Positions 1 through 8,450 of a DNA stretch of 64,000 bases are shown one piece after another. This stretch comes from Comamonas sp. JUb58 (GTDB lineage: Bacteria > Pseudomonadota > Gammaproteobacteria > Burkholderiales > Burkholderiaceae_C), in contig NZ_SOAL01000009.1 in assembly GCF_004364775.1 (NCBI RefSeq), forward strand, positions 62,001 to 126,000, written 5' to 3'. The translations under genes were made by a program, and so were the position numbers. Position 1 is the stretch's first letter. Each line of letters starts with the position of its first letter. Below the pieces are notes generated by a model. The model saw nothing but the letters and a program-made list of their open reading frames with translations. It was not told where the DNA came from and ran no database searches.

Positions 1-861
1 CCGACCGCTGAGGACCTGGCCAGCGCCCGTGCGGTGCCAGCCGCGCCAGTGGCGGCCTATGCCACCTGCCCCGATTGCGGCGCGCTGTGCAAGGGCCAGG
101 CGCTGTTTTGCAAGCAATGCGGCTGCCGCTTCGAAGAGACACCCGGCTTTCAGGACACGGCCCCGGACTGGGATGTACCGCTGAGCGTGGCCGAGGAGAA
201 GGCCATCCTGGTCTTTGGCAATGTGCAGGACAGCTCCGGCCCCCCATCCAGCTTGCCCGGTGAGCGCATCCAGACCAGCGCTGCGATGGTGATTGGCGGC
301 GCGGCAGGCAGCTCGGCCGCAGCCGTGCCCGCCCCCGCGTTGCGCGAGCCCGAGGCGCCGCTGTGGGAGACCGATGCTGCTGCCAAGCGTGCCCCGCCAG
401 CCACCCCCGACCCCAGCCTGCGCCCACGTGCCAGCGCCCAAGCGCGCAACCCCATGCCCGAAGCCCCTGTGCCCCAAAGCGGCGGGGGCTTGCGCATTGT
501 GCTGGCGCTGCTGGGCGTGGTGGTCTTGGCCGGTGGCGGCGCCTGGTGGTGGAAGAGCCAGCAAGGCCGCGCGGCAACGGGCACGGTGGCGGCGCCCAGC
601 GTCTCCGCCCCCGCAGATGTTGCAGCTCCGGTAGAGGCAGACGCCGCAGCCGTGCCGCTGGAAGCCGCAGCACCTGCGATGGTCGCGACCGATGCCGCCC
701 TGGCCCCGAATGAAACGCTGGTCACCCCGGCCGCCGCTGAAGATGCCGTTGCCGCAGCTGTGGCTGTGGAAGAAGCGCCCGCCCCAGCAGCCGCACCCGC
801 CCGCCCGGCGGCGGTGCGCAAGCCGGTGCGTAAACAGACCTTGGATGATTTGCTGAATTGA
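1..861 (+). CDS. zinc-ribbon, single-pass membrane protein (5' end outside window)
   Basis: The frame is open to the first base, so the true start lies upstream; a GTG at 34 is only an internal candidate. The visible N-terminal part holds a zinc ribbon of two CxxC knuckles (CPDC then CKQC, about 17 residues apart). A long Ala/Pro-rich stretch follows, then one hydrophobic segment (starting GLRIVLALLGVVVLAGG) and an Ala/Pro/Val-rich tail ending in a basic patch. That layout suggests a cytoplasmic zinc ribbon anchored to the inner membrane with a periplasmic low-complexity tail. The stop is followed within 15 bases by the next gene, a lipoprotein, so the two are probably cotranscribed. The function is unknown. 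A related zinc ribbon ends the protein at 1609-3138, which suggests a common envelope role. Confidence 0.8.
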   Translation, partial: PTAEDLASARAVPAAPVAAYATCPDCGALCKGQALFCKQCGCRFEETPGFQDTAPDWDVPLSVAEEKAILVFGNVQDSSGPPSSLPGERIQTSAAMVIGGAAGSSAAAVPAPALREPEAPLWETDAAAKRAPPATPDPSLRPRASAQARNPMPEAPVPQSGGGLRIVLALLGVVVLAGGGAWWWKSQQGRAATGTVAAPSVSAPADVAAPVEADAAAVPLEAAAPAMVATDAALAPNETLVTPAAAEDAVAAAVAVEEAPAPAAAPARPAAVRKPVRKQTLDDLLN

Positions 862-872
862 AGGAGAGCATT

Positions 873-1520
873 GTGAAGCTGTTGATGAAAATGTCCGCCC
901 TGGTGTCGGTGCTCGCGCTGGCGGGCTGTGCTGCCCCACCTCCAGAACCCGCACCCGCTCCCGCGCCGGCCGTGCCGGTGCAGGTCGAATGCGGTATCGC
1001 ATCGCCCCCCGGCTGCCGTGAGCCGGCTGTGCCCCCAGCGCTGGTGACCTGGGAGCAGAAGATGAAGGGCGAGATCGATGAGGCCGAGGCCCTGCGCGTT
1101 CGCGCGGTCGAGGCCATGTCGGCGCTGCCGGTCAAGCAGCGCATCTCGGGCAGCAAGACCACCTCCACCGAGCAGGTCTTCAGCTCCAGCCAGTCGCCTG
1201 CCACGCGTGGCATGCCGGTGCTCGATTCGGTGTCGCTGGATCTGCCCTGGGCCGCCAAGTCGCGCCAGGAGCACAAGGATGCGATGGTTGCCATCAAGGA
1301 CATCGCCACGATGATGGCCGACAACCGTGGCGGCGCCACGATCTTTGTGACCGTCTCGCCGCGTGATCTGCGCGCCAAGAAGGTGAACACCAATTCCGGC
1401 ACCGCGCCCACCGAGGCCGGCAACCCGGTCGAGGTCAAGAAATCGGCCGACAAGAATGTGCCGCCCGGTATCGAGCACTTTGTGATCCAGGCCAAACCCT
1501 GGCCCAGCCGCATCGACTGA
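873..1520 (+). CDS. putative lipoprotein, unknown function
   Basis: 215 residues from GTG at 873. This start is chosen over TTG 858 because AAGGAG at 861-866 sits directly in front of it. The N-terminus MKLLMKMSALVSVLALAGC is a lipoprotein signal with lipobox L-A-G-C, so the mature protein would be acylated on Cys and held in the envelope. A Pro/Ala linker follows. The rest is hydrophilic with mixed alpha/beta character and no motif I recognise. It lies between two membrane-linked zinc-ribbon proteins on the same strand, 11 bases after the first. I infer a shared envelope assembly, but the sequence gives no catalytic clue. Confidence 0.8.
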   Translation: MKLLMKMSALVSVLALAGCAAPPPEPAPAPAPAVPVQVECGIASPPGCREPAVPPALVTWEQKMKGEIDEAEALRVRAVEAMSALPVKQRISGSKTTSTEQVFSSSQSPATRGMPVLDSVSLDLPWAAKSRQEHKDAMVAIKDIATMMADNRGGATIFVTVSPRDLRAKKVNTNSGTAPTEAGNPVEVKKSADKNVPPGIEHFVIQAKPWPSRID

Positions 1521-1608
1521 GCACGCGGCGCGCACCCCTTAGCTGCCATGCGCGCCCCTGCGGGGGCGGTGGCACATCTACACGGTAACCACGACGAAGG
1601 AATCGCAG

Positions 1609-3138
1609 ATGTCTTCTCCCAAATCGATGCTGAAGTCCATTGACTTTGGCCAACTGATGCGAGCGGCCGAGGGGCTGACCCAATGGCGCGTGCTCGGCCT
1701 GTCGTTTCTGACCTGGCTGGCCGGCGGCCTGGTGATGGTGGGCGGCCAGATGCTGGCCACCCGCGCGGGCAGCATGCTGCTGGCGCTGCTGTTCCTGATC
1801 ATTGCCTCGGTGGTGTTCTCTGCCGGCATGTCGGCCGTGGGCATCCTGCTGCAGGACAAGGCCAAGGATGTGGAGCAGCGCAGCATGTCGGCCGCCATCC
1901 GGGCCGGCCTGCTGTGTGTGCCGCGCTTCATCATGTTTGGGCTGCTGGTGCTTGCCGTGGTGCTGGGCCTGTGCCTGGTGGCGGCCATTGTCTACTTCGT
2001 CTGCAAGATCCCCTTCATCGGGCCGATCCTGCTGTTCTTTGCCCACCCGGTGATGGTGATCGCCGCCTCGGTGTTCTTCATTGCGCTGTACTGGGTGGCC
2101 GCGCCCCTGCTGGCGCCCGCCATCTGGGATGGCCGCTCGCTGCGCCGCGCGGTATCGCTGGTGCTGGCGGTGGTGCGTACGCGCCTGGTGCCGCTGGTGC
2201 TGATGCTGCTGGCGCTCTACATCGTCATCACCGTCATCACCTTGGTGGTGTTCACCGGCTTTATCCCCGGTTTTGCCTACATGACGGCCATTGCCAGCGG
2301 CGTGATTGGCCCGAGCATGATGGCCTCGATGGGTGGCATGGGCAACTCTGCCGCCTTTGGCGCGATGGCCAGCAGCGGCCACATGATGGCCGGCACGCTG
2401 TCGACCGTGATCCTGTTTGCCGTGCTGATGGCGCTGACCATGCAGGTGATGATCATGGGCGTGAACATCATCTACCTGATGGTCACCGATGGCCTCGATG
2501 AGCAAGGCACCGAAGAGAGCCTGCAGGCCGGCATTGACCTGGCCCGCGAAAAGGCCCGCCAGGCCCAGGGCATGGCCCGTGAAGCCGCCGACAAGGTGCG
2601 CCACGCCACCCATATGGACGGCCATGGCCACCAAGGGACTGCAGCGCGTGCCCCGGCAGCGCCTGTAGCCCCGGTGACGCCTGCAACGCCTGCCGCACCG
2701 GTAGCGCCGCTGAACGACATCTTTGCACCGGCGCCAGCGCCGGTCGCCCCCGTGGCTCCCGTGCCCCCAGTGGCGTCGGTGCCTGCACCGCCACCGGTGG
2801 TCGCTCCGGCACCTGCCCCTGTGCCGGTGCCGCCCCCAGCGCCCGTGGCTCCGGTCCCGCCTGCTCCCGTGCCGCCAGCCCCTGTGGCACCGGCACCTGT
2901 AGCCCCGGCTCCCGTGGTGCCTCCTGCGCCCGTACAGCCGCCGGTGGCGCCAGCGCCGGCAGCCGGCCTGGGCGCTGCAGCAGTCGTTGGCGCTGCAGCC
3001 GCATCGGCCTTGCCGCCCACGGCAGCGCCAGCGGCACCGGTGGCCTCCGAGCCCTTGCTGCGCTGCCGCAGCTGCTTTGAAGTGGTGGCGGCCGACGATG
3101 TCTTCTGCGGACACTGCGGTTTCCAGCTCAAGCCCTGA
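1609..3138 (+). CDS. polytopic membrane protein with Pro/Ala-rich linker and C-terminal zinc ribbon
   Basis: 509 residues; ATG 1609 is preceded by AAGGAA. Residues about 25-300 contain roughly six hydrophobic segments, two with Gly/Met-rich sequence, typical of a multi-pass inner-membrane protein. A short charged helix (about 300-340) leads into an extreme Pro/Ala/Val low-complexity tract (about 345-465) made of PAPV/APVA-type units. The last 27 residues form a zinc ribbon: CRSC, 12 residues, then CGHC. The protein therefore resembles a membrane domain carrying a cytosolic zinc ribbon on a long flexible arm. It is the last gene of the three-gene set at the left edge and is followed by a strong terminator. 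The function is unknown. Confidence 0.82.
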   Translation: MSSPKSMLKSIDFGQLMRAAEGLTQWRVLGLSFLTWLAGGLVMVGGQMLATRAGSMLLALLFLIIASVVFSAGMSAVGILLQDKAKDVEQRSMSAAIRAGLLCVPRFIMFGLLVLAVVLGLCLVAAIVYFVCKIPFIGPILLFFAHPVMVIAASVFFIALYWVAAPLLAPAIWDGRSLRRAVSLVLAVVRTRLVPLVLMLLALYIVITVITLVVFTGFIPGFAYMTAIASGVIGPSMMASMGGMGNSAAFGAMASSGHMMAGTLSTVILFAVLMALTMQVMIMGVNIIYLMVTDGLDEQGTEESLQAGIDLAREKARQAQGMAREAADKVRHATHMDGHGHQGTAARAPAAPVAPVTPATPAAPVAPLNDIFAPAPAPVAPVAPVPPVASVPAPPPVVAPAPAPVPVPPPAPVAPVPPAPVPPAPVAPAPVAPAPVVPPAPVQPPVAPAPAAGLGAAAVVGAAAASALPPTAAPAAPVASEPLLRCRSCFEVVAADDVFCGHCGFQLKP

Positions 3139-3158
3139 TGGGTTGTGGCATTCTTCCA

Positions 3159-3179
3159 GGGCGCGCAAGCGCCCTTTTT
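3159..3179 (+). terminator. rho-independent terminator
   Basis: GGGCGC and GCGCCC arms (3159-3164, 3169-3174) close a GCAA tetraloop and are followed by five T. It lies 21 bases after the zinc-ribbon membrane protein and separates that group from minC. Confidence 0.9.
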
Positions 3180-3328
3180 CATGGCACTCTGTATCCGCCC
3201 GTAAGCGCGGCTTCATTGGTAAAAGAGTGTTGTCAATCCGGGCAAAACGGCAGACCGGCCGCGGCGATTCACGTCAGGCAGGTTACACTTTGCCGATTCA
3301 TGTCCAGTAACTAGATCGGCTTATAACC

Positions 3329-4060
3329 ATGTCAGGTGAAACGACCCAGCGCAGCGGTTTCGATATGAAAAGCGCCCAGTTGCCGGTGGTTGCGTTCGCT
3401 CTGCGTTCGGCTGACCTGGAGCAGTTGGCGCTGGAGTTTGCCGAGCGTTTTGGCAGCGATTCCGCCTTTTTCGACCATGACCCGGTGCTGGTCGATCTGG
3501 CGCAGCTGCGCGAGGCCGACGAGGACATCGACTTTGCCGCCCTGGTGGCCTTGCTGCGCCAATACCGCACCACGCCGGTGGCGGTGCGCGGCGGCAGCGA
3601 GGCGCAGATGGCCAGCGCCTACGCGGCCGGCCTGATTGCTGCGCCTGAGGCACCGCCCGCGCGCAAGGCGGCCGAGCCGGAAGTGCGCGAGGTCGAAGTC
3701 GAGGTCATCAAGGAAGTGCAGCTGCCGGCCAAGGCGACCTTGCGGGTCGACAAACCCATGCGTTCGGGCCAGCAGGTCTATGCCTCGGGCAGCGATGTGA
3801 TCGTCAACGCCATCGTCAGCTTTGGCGCCGAGGTGATTGCCGATGGCAACGTCCATGTCTACGGGCCCCTGCGTGGCCGGGCCGTGGCTGGCGCCCGTGG
3901 GGACAAGAGCGCACGTATTTATTGCACCTGTTTTGAGCCGCAGCTCGTCTCGATCGCCGGCATCTACCGCACGGTCGAGTCGGATTGGCCCGCCGAGCTG
4001 TCGGGCAAGGCGGCGGTGGTGCGGCTTGAAGGTGAGAAACTGTTGATCGAGCCGCTGTGA
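3329..4060 (+). CDS. minC: septum site-determining protein MinC
   Basis: 243 residues. MinC inhibits FtsZ assembly away from mid-cell and is carried to the membrane by MinD. The N-terminal domain (about 1-110) is the divergent FtsZ-inhibitory part. A linker rich in Glu/Val (about 120-140) leads to the C-terminal beta-helical domain, which shows the family stretch RSGQQVYASGSDVIV, then GAEVIADGNVHVYGPLRGRA and the GARGDKSARIYC turn. Length is normal for the family. It is first in the minC-minD-minE order usual for Beta- and Gammaproteobacteria. A second in-frame Met at 3365 would shorten the N-terminus by 12 residues; I keep the first because the family region appears to begin near residue 10. 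Confidence 0.96.
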   Translation: MSGETTQRSGFDMKSAQLPVVAFALRSADLEQLALEFAERFGSDSAFFDHDPVLVDLAQLREADEDIDFAALVALLRQYRTTPVAVRGGSEAQMASAYAAGLIAAPEAPPARKAAEPEVREVEVEVIKEVQLPAKATLRVDKPMRSGQQVYASGSDVIVNAIVSFGAEVIADGNVHVYGPLRGRAVAGARGDKSARIYCTCFEPQLVSIAGIYRTVESDWPAELSGKAAVVRLEGEKLLIEPL

Positions 4061-4127
4061 CAGGCGCCAAGGGACGGCCCGCACAGGGCTTTGGACATTT
4101 GAGGACGTAAAGGGATCGGATCGAAAG

Positions 4128-4940
4128 ATGGCAAAAATCGTCGTTGTAACTTCCGGCAAGGGCGGAGTTGGAAAAACTACCACCAGTGCAAGCTTTGCGG
4201 CCGGACTGGCACTGAGCGGCCACAAAACTGCGGTGATCGACTTTGACGTCGGCCTGCGCAATCTGGACCTGATCATGGGCTGCGAGCGCCGTGTGGTCTA
4301 TGACCTGATCAATGTGATCCAGGGTGAGGCCAACCTCAACCAGGCGCTGATCAAGGACAAGCAACTGGAAAACCTCTACATCCTGGCCGCTTCGCAAACG
4401 CGCGACAAGGATGCGCTGACGCAGGACGGGGTCGAGAAGATCCTCAAGGACCTGGCGGCGATGGACTTTGACTACATCGTCTGCGACTCGCCCGCCGGTA
4501 TCGAGAGCGGCGCGCTGATGGCCATGCACTTTGCCGATGAGGCTTTGGTGGTCACCAACCCCGAGGTGTCGTCCGTGCGTGACTCGGACCGCATCCTGGG
4601 CATGCTCAGCTCCAAGACCAAGCGTGCCGTCGATGGTGGCGATCCCATCAAGGAACACCTGCTGATCACGCGCTACAACCCCAACCGGGTGCAGGACGGC
4701 CAGATGCTGTCGCTGGAAGACATCCAGGACATTCTGCGCATTCCGCTGATCGGCGTGATTCCCGAGTCGGAGTCAGTGCTGCAGGCCTCCAACCAGGGCA
4801 CCCCTGCGATCAACCTGAGCCAGACCGATGTGTCCGAAGCCTACAAGGATGTGGTGGCACGCTTTTTGGGTGAAGACAAGCCTATGCGCTTTACCGATGC
4901 GCAGAAGCCTGGTTTCTTCAAACGCATTTTTGGGAGGTAA
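4128..4940 (+). CDS. minD: septum site-determining ATPase MinD
   Basis: 270 residues, the same length as the Escherichia coli protein. MinD is a ParA-type ATPase that binds the membrane as an ATP dimer, recruits MinC and oscillates under MinE control. The deviant Walker A motif GKGGVGKTT starts at residue 10 and includes the signature Lys11 and Lys16. The switch region [10 protein letters not shown] is near residue 38 and the CDSPAGIE Walker B region is near residue 119. The last eleven residues, [11 protein letters not shown], are the amphipathic membrane-targeting helix. It lies 67 bases after minC and 5 bases before minE. A 20-base upstream GGATCGGATCGAAAG region provides a weak ribosome site. 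Confidence 0.97.
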   Translation: MAKIVVVTSGKGGVGKTTTSASFAAGLALSGHKTAVIDFDVGLRNLDLIMGCERRVVYDLINVIQGEANLNQALIKDKQLENLYILAASQTRDKDALTQDGVEKILKDLAAMDFDYIVCDSPAGIESGALMAMHFADEALVVTNPEVSSVRDSDRILGMLSSKTKRAVDGGDPIKEHLLITRYNPNRVQDGQMLSLEDIQDILRIPLIGVIPESESVLQASNQGTPAINLSQTDVSEAYKDVVARFLGEDKPMRFTDAQKPGFFKRIFGR

Positions 4941-4945
4941 GTTCA

Positions 4946-5203
4946 ATGTCCTTGCTGTCCCTGTTTTTGGGTGAAAAGAAGAAGACCGCGTCGGTCGCCA
5001 AGGAGCGGCTGCAGATTATTTTGGCGCGGGAGCGCACGGGGCGTAGCAACAACCAGCCAGACTACCTCCCTGCTCTGCAAAAAGAGCTGATGGCTGTCAT
5101 TGCCAAGTACGTCTCCATCAACCCAGATGACGTCCGTGTCAATCTGGAACGACAGGACAATCTTGAAGTTCTAGAAGTCAAGATTGAGCTGCCAGACAAG
5201 TAA
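4946..5203 (+). CDS. minE: cell division topological specificity factor MinE
   Basis: 85 residues, close to the usual 85-90. MinE stimulates MinD ATPase activity and restricts MinCD to the poles. The N-terminal [20 protein letters not shown] contains the membrane-binding helix; the following [10 protein letters not shown] is the anti-MinCD helix. The C-terminal half (about 35-85) is the dimerisation/topology domain with [26 protein letters not shown]. It lies 5 bases after minD in the same operon. AGGTAAG from the end of minD forms the ribosome site. Confidence 0.97.
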   Translation: MSLLSLFLGEKKKTASVAKERLQIILARERTGRSNNQPDYLPALQKELMAVIAKYVSINPDDVRVNLERQDNLEVLEVKIELPDK

Positions 5204-5293
5204 GTTTCTAGGTCTGGGGTGTTTGTCCGTCGTGCATGGGTGTTGCGGCGAATGCTGGTGATTTTGGGGCTTTGGCAGTTTTCGTTTTGGGGT

Positions 5294-5384
5294 GGCGATA
5301 TGGGCCCGCATGCGTTGTTGTGGCGCCTTGCCATACCGAAGTATTGTCTGCGGCGCCACGCCTAGCCTGCGGGCCCATCTCGCC
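5294..5384. repeat. nested inverted-repeat (cruciform-like) element
   Basis: Outer arms of 17 bases (5294-5310 GGCGATATGGGCCCGCA and 5368-5384) are complementary with one mismatch. Inside them, GTGGCGCC (5320-5327) pairs with GGCGCCAC (5352-5359). Inside that, ATAC (5333-5336) pairs with GTAT (5341-5344) around CGAA. Three nested stems on one axis are unlikely by chance. It resembles the mobile palindromic repeats of high-GC Betaproteobacteria, but no second copy was found in this window. Confidence 0.65.
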
Positions 5385-5484
5385 ATTGGGGTGGGTGGGT
5401 GGTTCGGGGCGCTCTGTGGGCTGCCGACATTGCTGTTGAATACCGTAATCGGAATCACCATCCTGGTTTCCGTTCTCCAAAAAC

Positions 5485-5509
5485 AAACGCGACCTTCGGG
5501 TCGCGTTTT
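5485..5509. terminator. bidirectional rho-independent terminator
   Basis: A perfect 10-base-pair stem AAACGCGACC/GGTCGCGTTT closes a TTCG tetraloop. T residues follow on the plus strand, and on the minus strand a TTTGTTTTT run follows. It would serve both minCDE (plus) and the converging CoA-ester operon (minus). Confidence 0.92.
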
Positions 5510-5560
5510 CGTTGGGGGTAAGTCGGTGGATTTCTGGAGGTTTGTGGGTAAGTGGGTGTC

Positions 5561-5569
5561 TTATCCACA
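5561..5569 (+). promoter_or_regulatory. perfect DnaA box
   Basis: TTATCCACA matches the strict DnaA-box consensus. A related TTATGCACT lies at 5603-5611, inside the 3' end of the thioesterase gene. Two further perfect boxes occur at 10568 and 10653. Confidence 0.5.
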
Positions 5570-5602
5570 AAACTATGCACATGCCGGTGCTTTTCCCCTC
5601 AG

Positions 5603-6061
5603 TTATGCACTGGGCTCGGCCGTGTTGTCGTAGGCGTGGGCTTTCCAGTATTTGAAGGTGCCCTGGGCGGTAGCCAGGATGCGGCGGTTGGCGTCGTAGA
5701 TGTTGGCCTGGCAGGTGCAGAGCGAGCGGCCCTGGTTGATGACCCAGCCTTCGGCAACCAGGGGACCACGGCCCGGGTAGATAAAGCGCGAGGACATCTC
5801 GACGGTGACGGCGGTGCTGGACGGCGCGCCGGGGGCGAGCACGGCGGCGCGGGACATGGCCACGTCGAGCAGGGTCATCAGAATGCCGCCATGCGCGGCG
5901 GGCAGCTGGTTGCACAGTTCCTCGCGCAGGTCGGGCAGGTGCACGCGCACGATGCCGTCTTCAAAGTTCGGATCCTGGCGGGCGCCGATGAGGCGCAGAA
6001 AGGGCACGCGGGTGTTGAGGTCCTCGATGCTCAGCTGCTGGCGCGGCGGGGTGGTGCTCAT
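5603..6061 (-). CDS. PaaI-family hotdog thioesterase
   Basis: 152 residues. The predicted role is hydrolysis of an acyl-CoA thioester to free acid and CoA in the cytoplasm. The hotdog-fold signature AAHGGILMTLLDVAM (residues 55-69) carries the HGG motif (His57-Gly58-Gly59) and Asp66, the usual catalytic acidic position on the hotdog helix. The strand TAVTVEMSSRFIYPGRG follows, as in PaaI proteins. Its ATG overlaps the stop of the acyl-CoA dehydrogenase gene by four bases (ATGA), so the two are translationally coupled. It is the last gene of a four-gene operon that reads 8816 to 5603. It may release stalled CoA intermediates from that pathway; the natural substrate cannot be told. Confidence 0.88.
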   Translation of the reverse strand: MSTTPPRQQLSIEDLNTRVPFLRLIGARQDPNFEDGIVRVHLPDLREELCNQLPAAHGGILMTLLDVAMSRAAVLAPGAPSSTAVTVEMSSRFIYPGRGPLVAEGWVINQGRSLCTCQANIYDANRRILATAQGTFKYWKAHAYDNTAEPSA

Positions 6062-7218
6062 GCGGCGGCCTTGGCTTCGCGCACCATGTTGCGCGCAATG
6101 ATGATCTGCTGGATCTGGGTCGTGCCCTCGTAGAGGCGGAACAGGCGCACATCGCGGTAGAAGCGCTCAATGCCGTACTCGGCCATATAGCCCGAGCCGC
6201 CCAGGATCTGCACCGCACGGTCGGCCACGCGGCCGCACATCTCGGTGGCAAACATCTTGGCGCTCGATGCCTCGGTCGAGACGTTCTGGCCTGCATCGCG
6301 GCGGCGTGCCGCGTCGATGGTCATGCACTCCGCGGCATAAAGCTCGGCCTGGCTGTCGGCCAGCATGGCCTGCACCAGCTGGAAGTCGCAGATCGCCTGG
6401 CCAAACTGCTTGCGCTCCAGCGAATACTGCAGCGCATCGCGCAGGATGCGCTTGGCGCAGCCCACCGCCACGGCGGCGATGTGGATGCGGCCTTTTTCCA
6501 GCACCTTCATCGCGGTCTTGAAGCCCCGGCCCTCTTGCAGGCCGATCAGGTTGGCCGCAGGCACCTTGACGTTGTCAAAGATCACGTCGCAGGTGTGGGC
6601 GCCGCGCTGGCCCATCTTCTTGTCGTACTTGCCAAAGCTGATGCCCGGGCTCTTGGCATCGACGATGAAGGAGGACACGCCACCGGCGCCCTTGTCGGCC
6701 GGGTTGGTGCGCGCCATCAGGGTGAACATGCCGGCATGGGGCGCATTGGTGATGAAGCGCTTGGTGCCGTTGACGATGTAGTGGTCGCCCTGCTTGACGG
6801 CGGTGGTGCGCAAGGAGGCCGCGTCCGAGCCGGCTTCTGGCTCGGTCAGCGCAAACGAGGCGATCACCTCGCCGGTGGCCAGGCGTGGCAGCCATTCGGC
6901 CTTCTGGGCATCGGTGCCATCCATCAGAATGCCTTGCGAGCCGATGCCCACCGTGGTGCCGATCACCGAGCGAAACGCGGGCGAGGTCTGGCACAGCTCC
7001 AGCAGCACATGCACTTCCTCTTCCATCGTCAGCTCCAGACCGCCGAATGCTTCAGGGATGGTCAGGCCGAACAGGCCCAGATCGCGCATCTCCTGCACGA
7101 TGGCTTCGGGGATCTCGTCGGTCTCGGCGACTTCGTTCTCGGCGGGCACCAGGCGCTCGCGCACAAAGCGGCGCACGCTGTCGAGCAGCGCGTCCAGGGT
7201 TTCTTGGTCTCGGATCAT
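6058..7218 (-). CDS. acyl-CoA dehydrogenase
   Basis: 386 residues, typical of the family. It would oxidise an acyl-CoA to the 2-enoyl-CoA with FAD, passing electrons to ETF. The FAD/substrate motif FALTEPEAGSDAASLRT is at about 122-138. The catalytic base is Glu364 in LYEGTTQIQ, the standard position for medium- and short-chain enzymes. The C-terminal helix IIIARNMVREAKA closes the fold. The start ATG is at 7218 with a GAGAAC stretch upstream. It sits 23 bases after the thiolase-like gene and overlaps the thioesterase. Together with the DUF35/thiolase-like pair upstream, this suggests side-chain shortening of a bulky CoA ester. Confidence 0.93.
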   Translation of the reverse strand: MIRDQETLDALLDSVRRFVRERLVPAENEVAETDEIPEAIVQEMRDLGLFGLTIPEAFGGLELTMEEEVHVLLELCQTSPAFRSVIGTTVGIGSQGILMDGTDAQKAEWLPRLATGEVIASFALTEPEAGSDAASLRTTAVKQGDHYIVNGTKRFITNAPHAGMFTLMARTNPADKGAGGVSSFIVDAKSPGISFGKYDKKMGQRGAHTCDVIFDNVKVPAANLIGLQEGRGFKTAMKVLEKGRIHIAAVAVGCAKRILRDALQYSLERKQFGQAICDFQLVQAMLADSQAELYAAECMTIDAARRRDAGQNVSTEASSAKMFATEMCGRVADRAVQILGGSGYMAEYGIERFYRDVRLFRLYEGTTQIQQIIIARNMVREAKAAA

Positions 7219-7241
7219 GGAATGTTCTCTGTTGCAGGGCT

Positions 7242-8435
7242 TTAGAGCGTTGCCGCCGTGCCCAAAATCGCCGTGGCCTGGCTGGACAAGGTGCCGCCAT
7301 TGCCATGGGCCAGTGCCAGCTGGGCGCCCGCCACTTGGCGCTCGCCGCAGTTGCCGCGCAGCTGGCGCACCGCCTCGATCAGCGCAAAGATGCCATACAT
7401 GCCCGGGTGCACGCAGGACAGGCCGCCACCATTGGTGTTGACCGGCAGGCTGCCGCCCGGTGCAATCGCACCGCTGGCGACAAAGGCACCGGCCTCACCC
7501 TTTTTGACAAAGCCCAGGTCTTCCAGGAAGAGCAGGGTGTTGATGGTGAAGGCATCGTAGAGTTCGACCACATCCATGTCTTGCGCCGTCAGGCCTGCCA
7601 TCGCAAAGGCCTGTGCACCCGACTGGCTGGCAGCGGTGACGGTGAGGTCGGGCATCGACGAGATCTGGCGGTTCCAGCAGGCCGTGGCATTGCCCAGCAC
7701 ATAGATGGGCGCGTTGGGGCCGCGCTGGGCGTCTTCGGCGCGGCTGAGCACAAAGGCGCCGCCGCCATCGGTCACCAGGCAGCAATCGCGCACGGTGAAG
7801 GGATCGGCCACCATGCGGGCGCCCAGCACCTGCTCGATGGTCAGCGGATCGCGCATGAAGGCCTCGGGGTTCTTCTGCGCCCACTGGCGGGCCGAGACGG
7901 CCACGGCCGCGAGCTGCTCGCGCGTGGTGCCGTACTGGTGCATGTGGCGCGCCGCAGCCATCGCATAGGCTGCCACCGGCATCGTGGGCTCGAAGGGGTG
8001 CTCAAAGGGCTGCGGGTCCATGAACTTGCGCGCAGCGGTGGACTCCTTGCGGCCAAAGGCGGCCGAGCGCTGGGCGCTGCCGTAGCAGACCAGCACATGC
8101 TTGCACTGGCCGGCCTCCAAAGCCATGATCGAGGGCAGCAGGTGGGCGATAAAGCTGGAGCCGCCCACCATGGTGCCGTTGATGTAGTTCGGGTTGATGC
8201 TCAGGTGCTCGATCACCGGCATGGGCCACATGGTGGCGTTGACGCTGCAGGTGGCCAGGCCGTCGATGTCCTGCATCGTCAGGCCGGCATCGGCCACGGC
8301 CGCATGGGCAGCGCGTGCGAGCAGCAGCATGTCGTCCGAGCCTGGGGCTTCGCCGCAGCCATAGGTGGCCACGCCGGTGATGGCGGCCTTGCCGCGCAGC
8401 GCGCGCAGGCCGCTGCTGGTATGTACTTGTGCCAT
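7242..8435 (-). CDS. thiolase-superfamily (lipid-transfer/SCP-x type) protein, possible retro-aldolase
   Basis: 397 residues with the overall thiolase repeat. The position that holds the nucleophilic Cys in true thiolases lies in MVGGSSFIAHL (about 89-99) and has no Cys, so thiolytic chemistry by the classical route is unlikely. Tyr293 in ELYDAF and Tyr347 in the C-terminal GGGLSCVHPGMYG loop are prominent. His343 is in the same loop. In Actinobacteria and Proteobacteria, thiolase-like proteins paired with a DUF35 partner act as retro-aldolases on steroid side chains, and the partner here is the adjacent gene (15 bases upstream). I infer C-C bond cleavage of a 3-hydroxyacyl-CoA, but acyl transfer remains possible. 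Confidence 0.85.
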   Translation of the reverse strand: MAQVHTSSGLRALRGKAAITGVATYGCGEAPGSDDMLLLARAAHAAVADAGLTMQDIDGLATCSVNATMWPMPVIEHLSINPNYINGTMVGGSSFIAHLLPSIMALEAGQCKHVLVCYGSAQRSAAFGRKESTAARKFMDPQPFEHPFEPTMPVAAYAMAAARHMHQYGTTREQLAAVAVSARQWAQKNPEAFMRDPLTIEQVLGARMVADPFTVRDCCLVTDGGGAFVLSRAEDAQRGPNAPIYVLGNATACWNRQISSMPDLTVTAASQSGAQAFAMAGLTAQDMDVVELYDAFTINTLLFLEDLGFVKKGEAGAFVASGAIAPGGSLPVNTNGGGLSCVHPGMYGIFALIEAVRQLRGNCGERQVAGAQLALAHGNGGTLSSQATAILGTAATL

Positions 8436-8450
8436 GTCTTATCCCTCTTG

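Larger units (their letters stand above)
5204..5602. other. non-coding region between minE and the CoA-ester operon
   Basis: About 400 bases with no convincing gene. It holds a 91-base cruciform-like element (5294-5384), a two-way terminator (5485-5509), one perfect DnaA box (5561-5569) and a Gly-rich GGGTGGGTGGGTGG tract near 5388-5402. Confidence 0.7.

Noticed and set aside
1553-1568. CGCCCC/GGGGGCG hairpin after the lipoprotein gene as a terminator
   Set aside because: No T run, and the next gene of the same group starts 40 bases later; it is more likely an incidental GC hairpin.
2641-3050. Possible CRISPR or tandem-repeat array
   Set aside because: The repeats are irregular codons for Pro, Ala and Val inside a coding gene; there are no regular spacers.
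2472-3182. Collagen-like Gly/Ala/Thr repeat protein on the minus strand
   Set aside because: It is the antisense reading of the Pro/Ala tract in the zinc-ribbon membrane protein, which has a proper start, ribosome site and terminator.
5236-5633. Small plus-strand frames after minE
   Set aside because: They overlap the cruciform element and terminator, with no start context.
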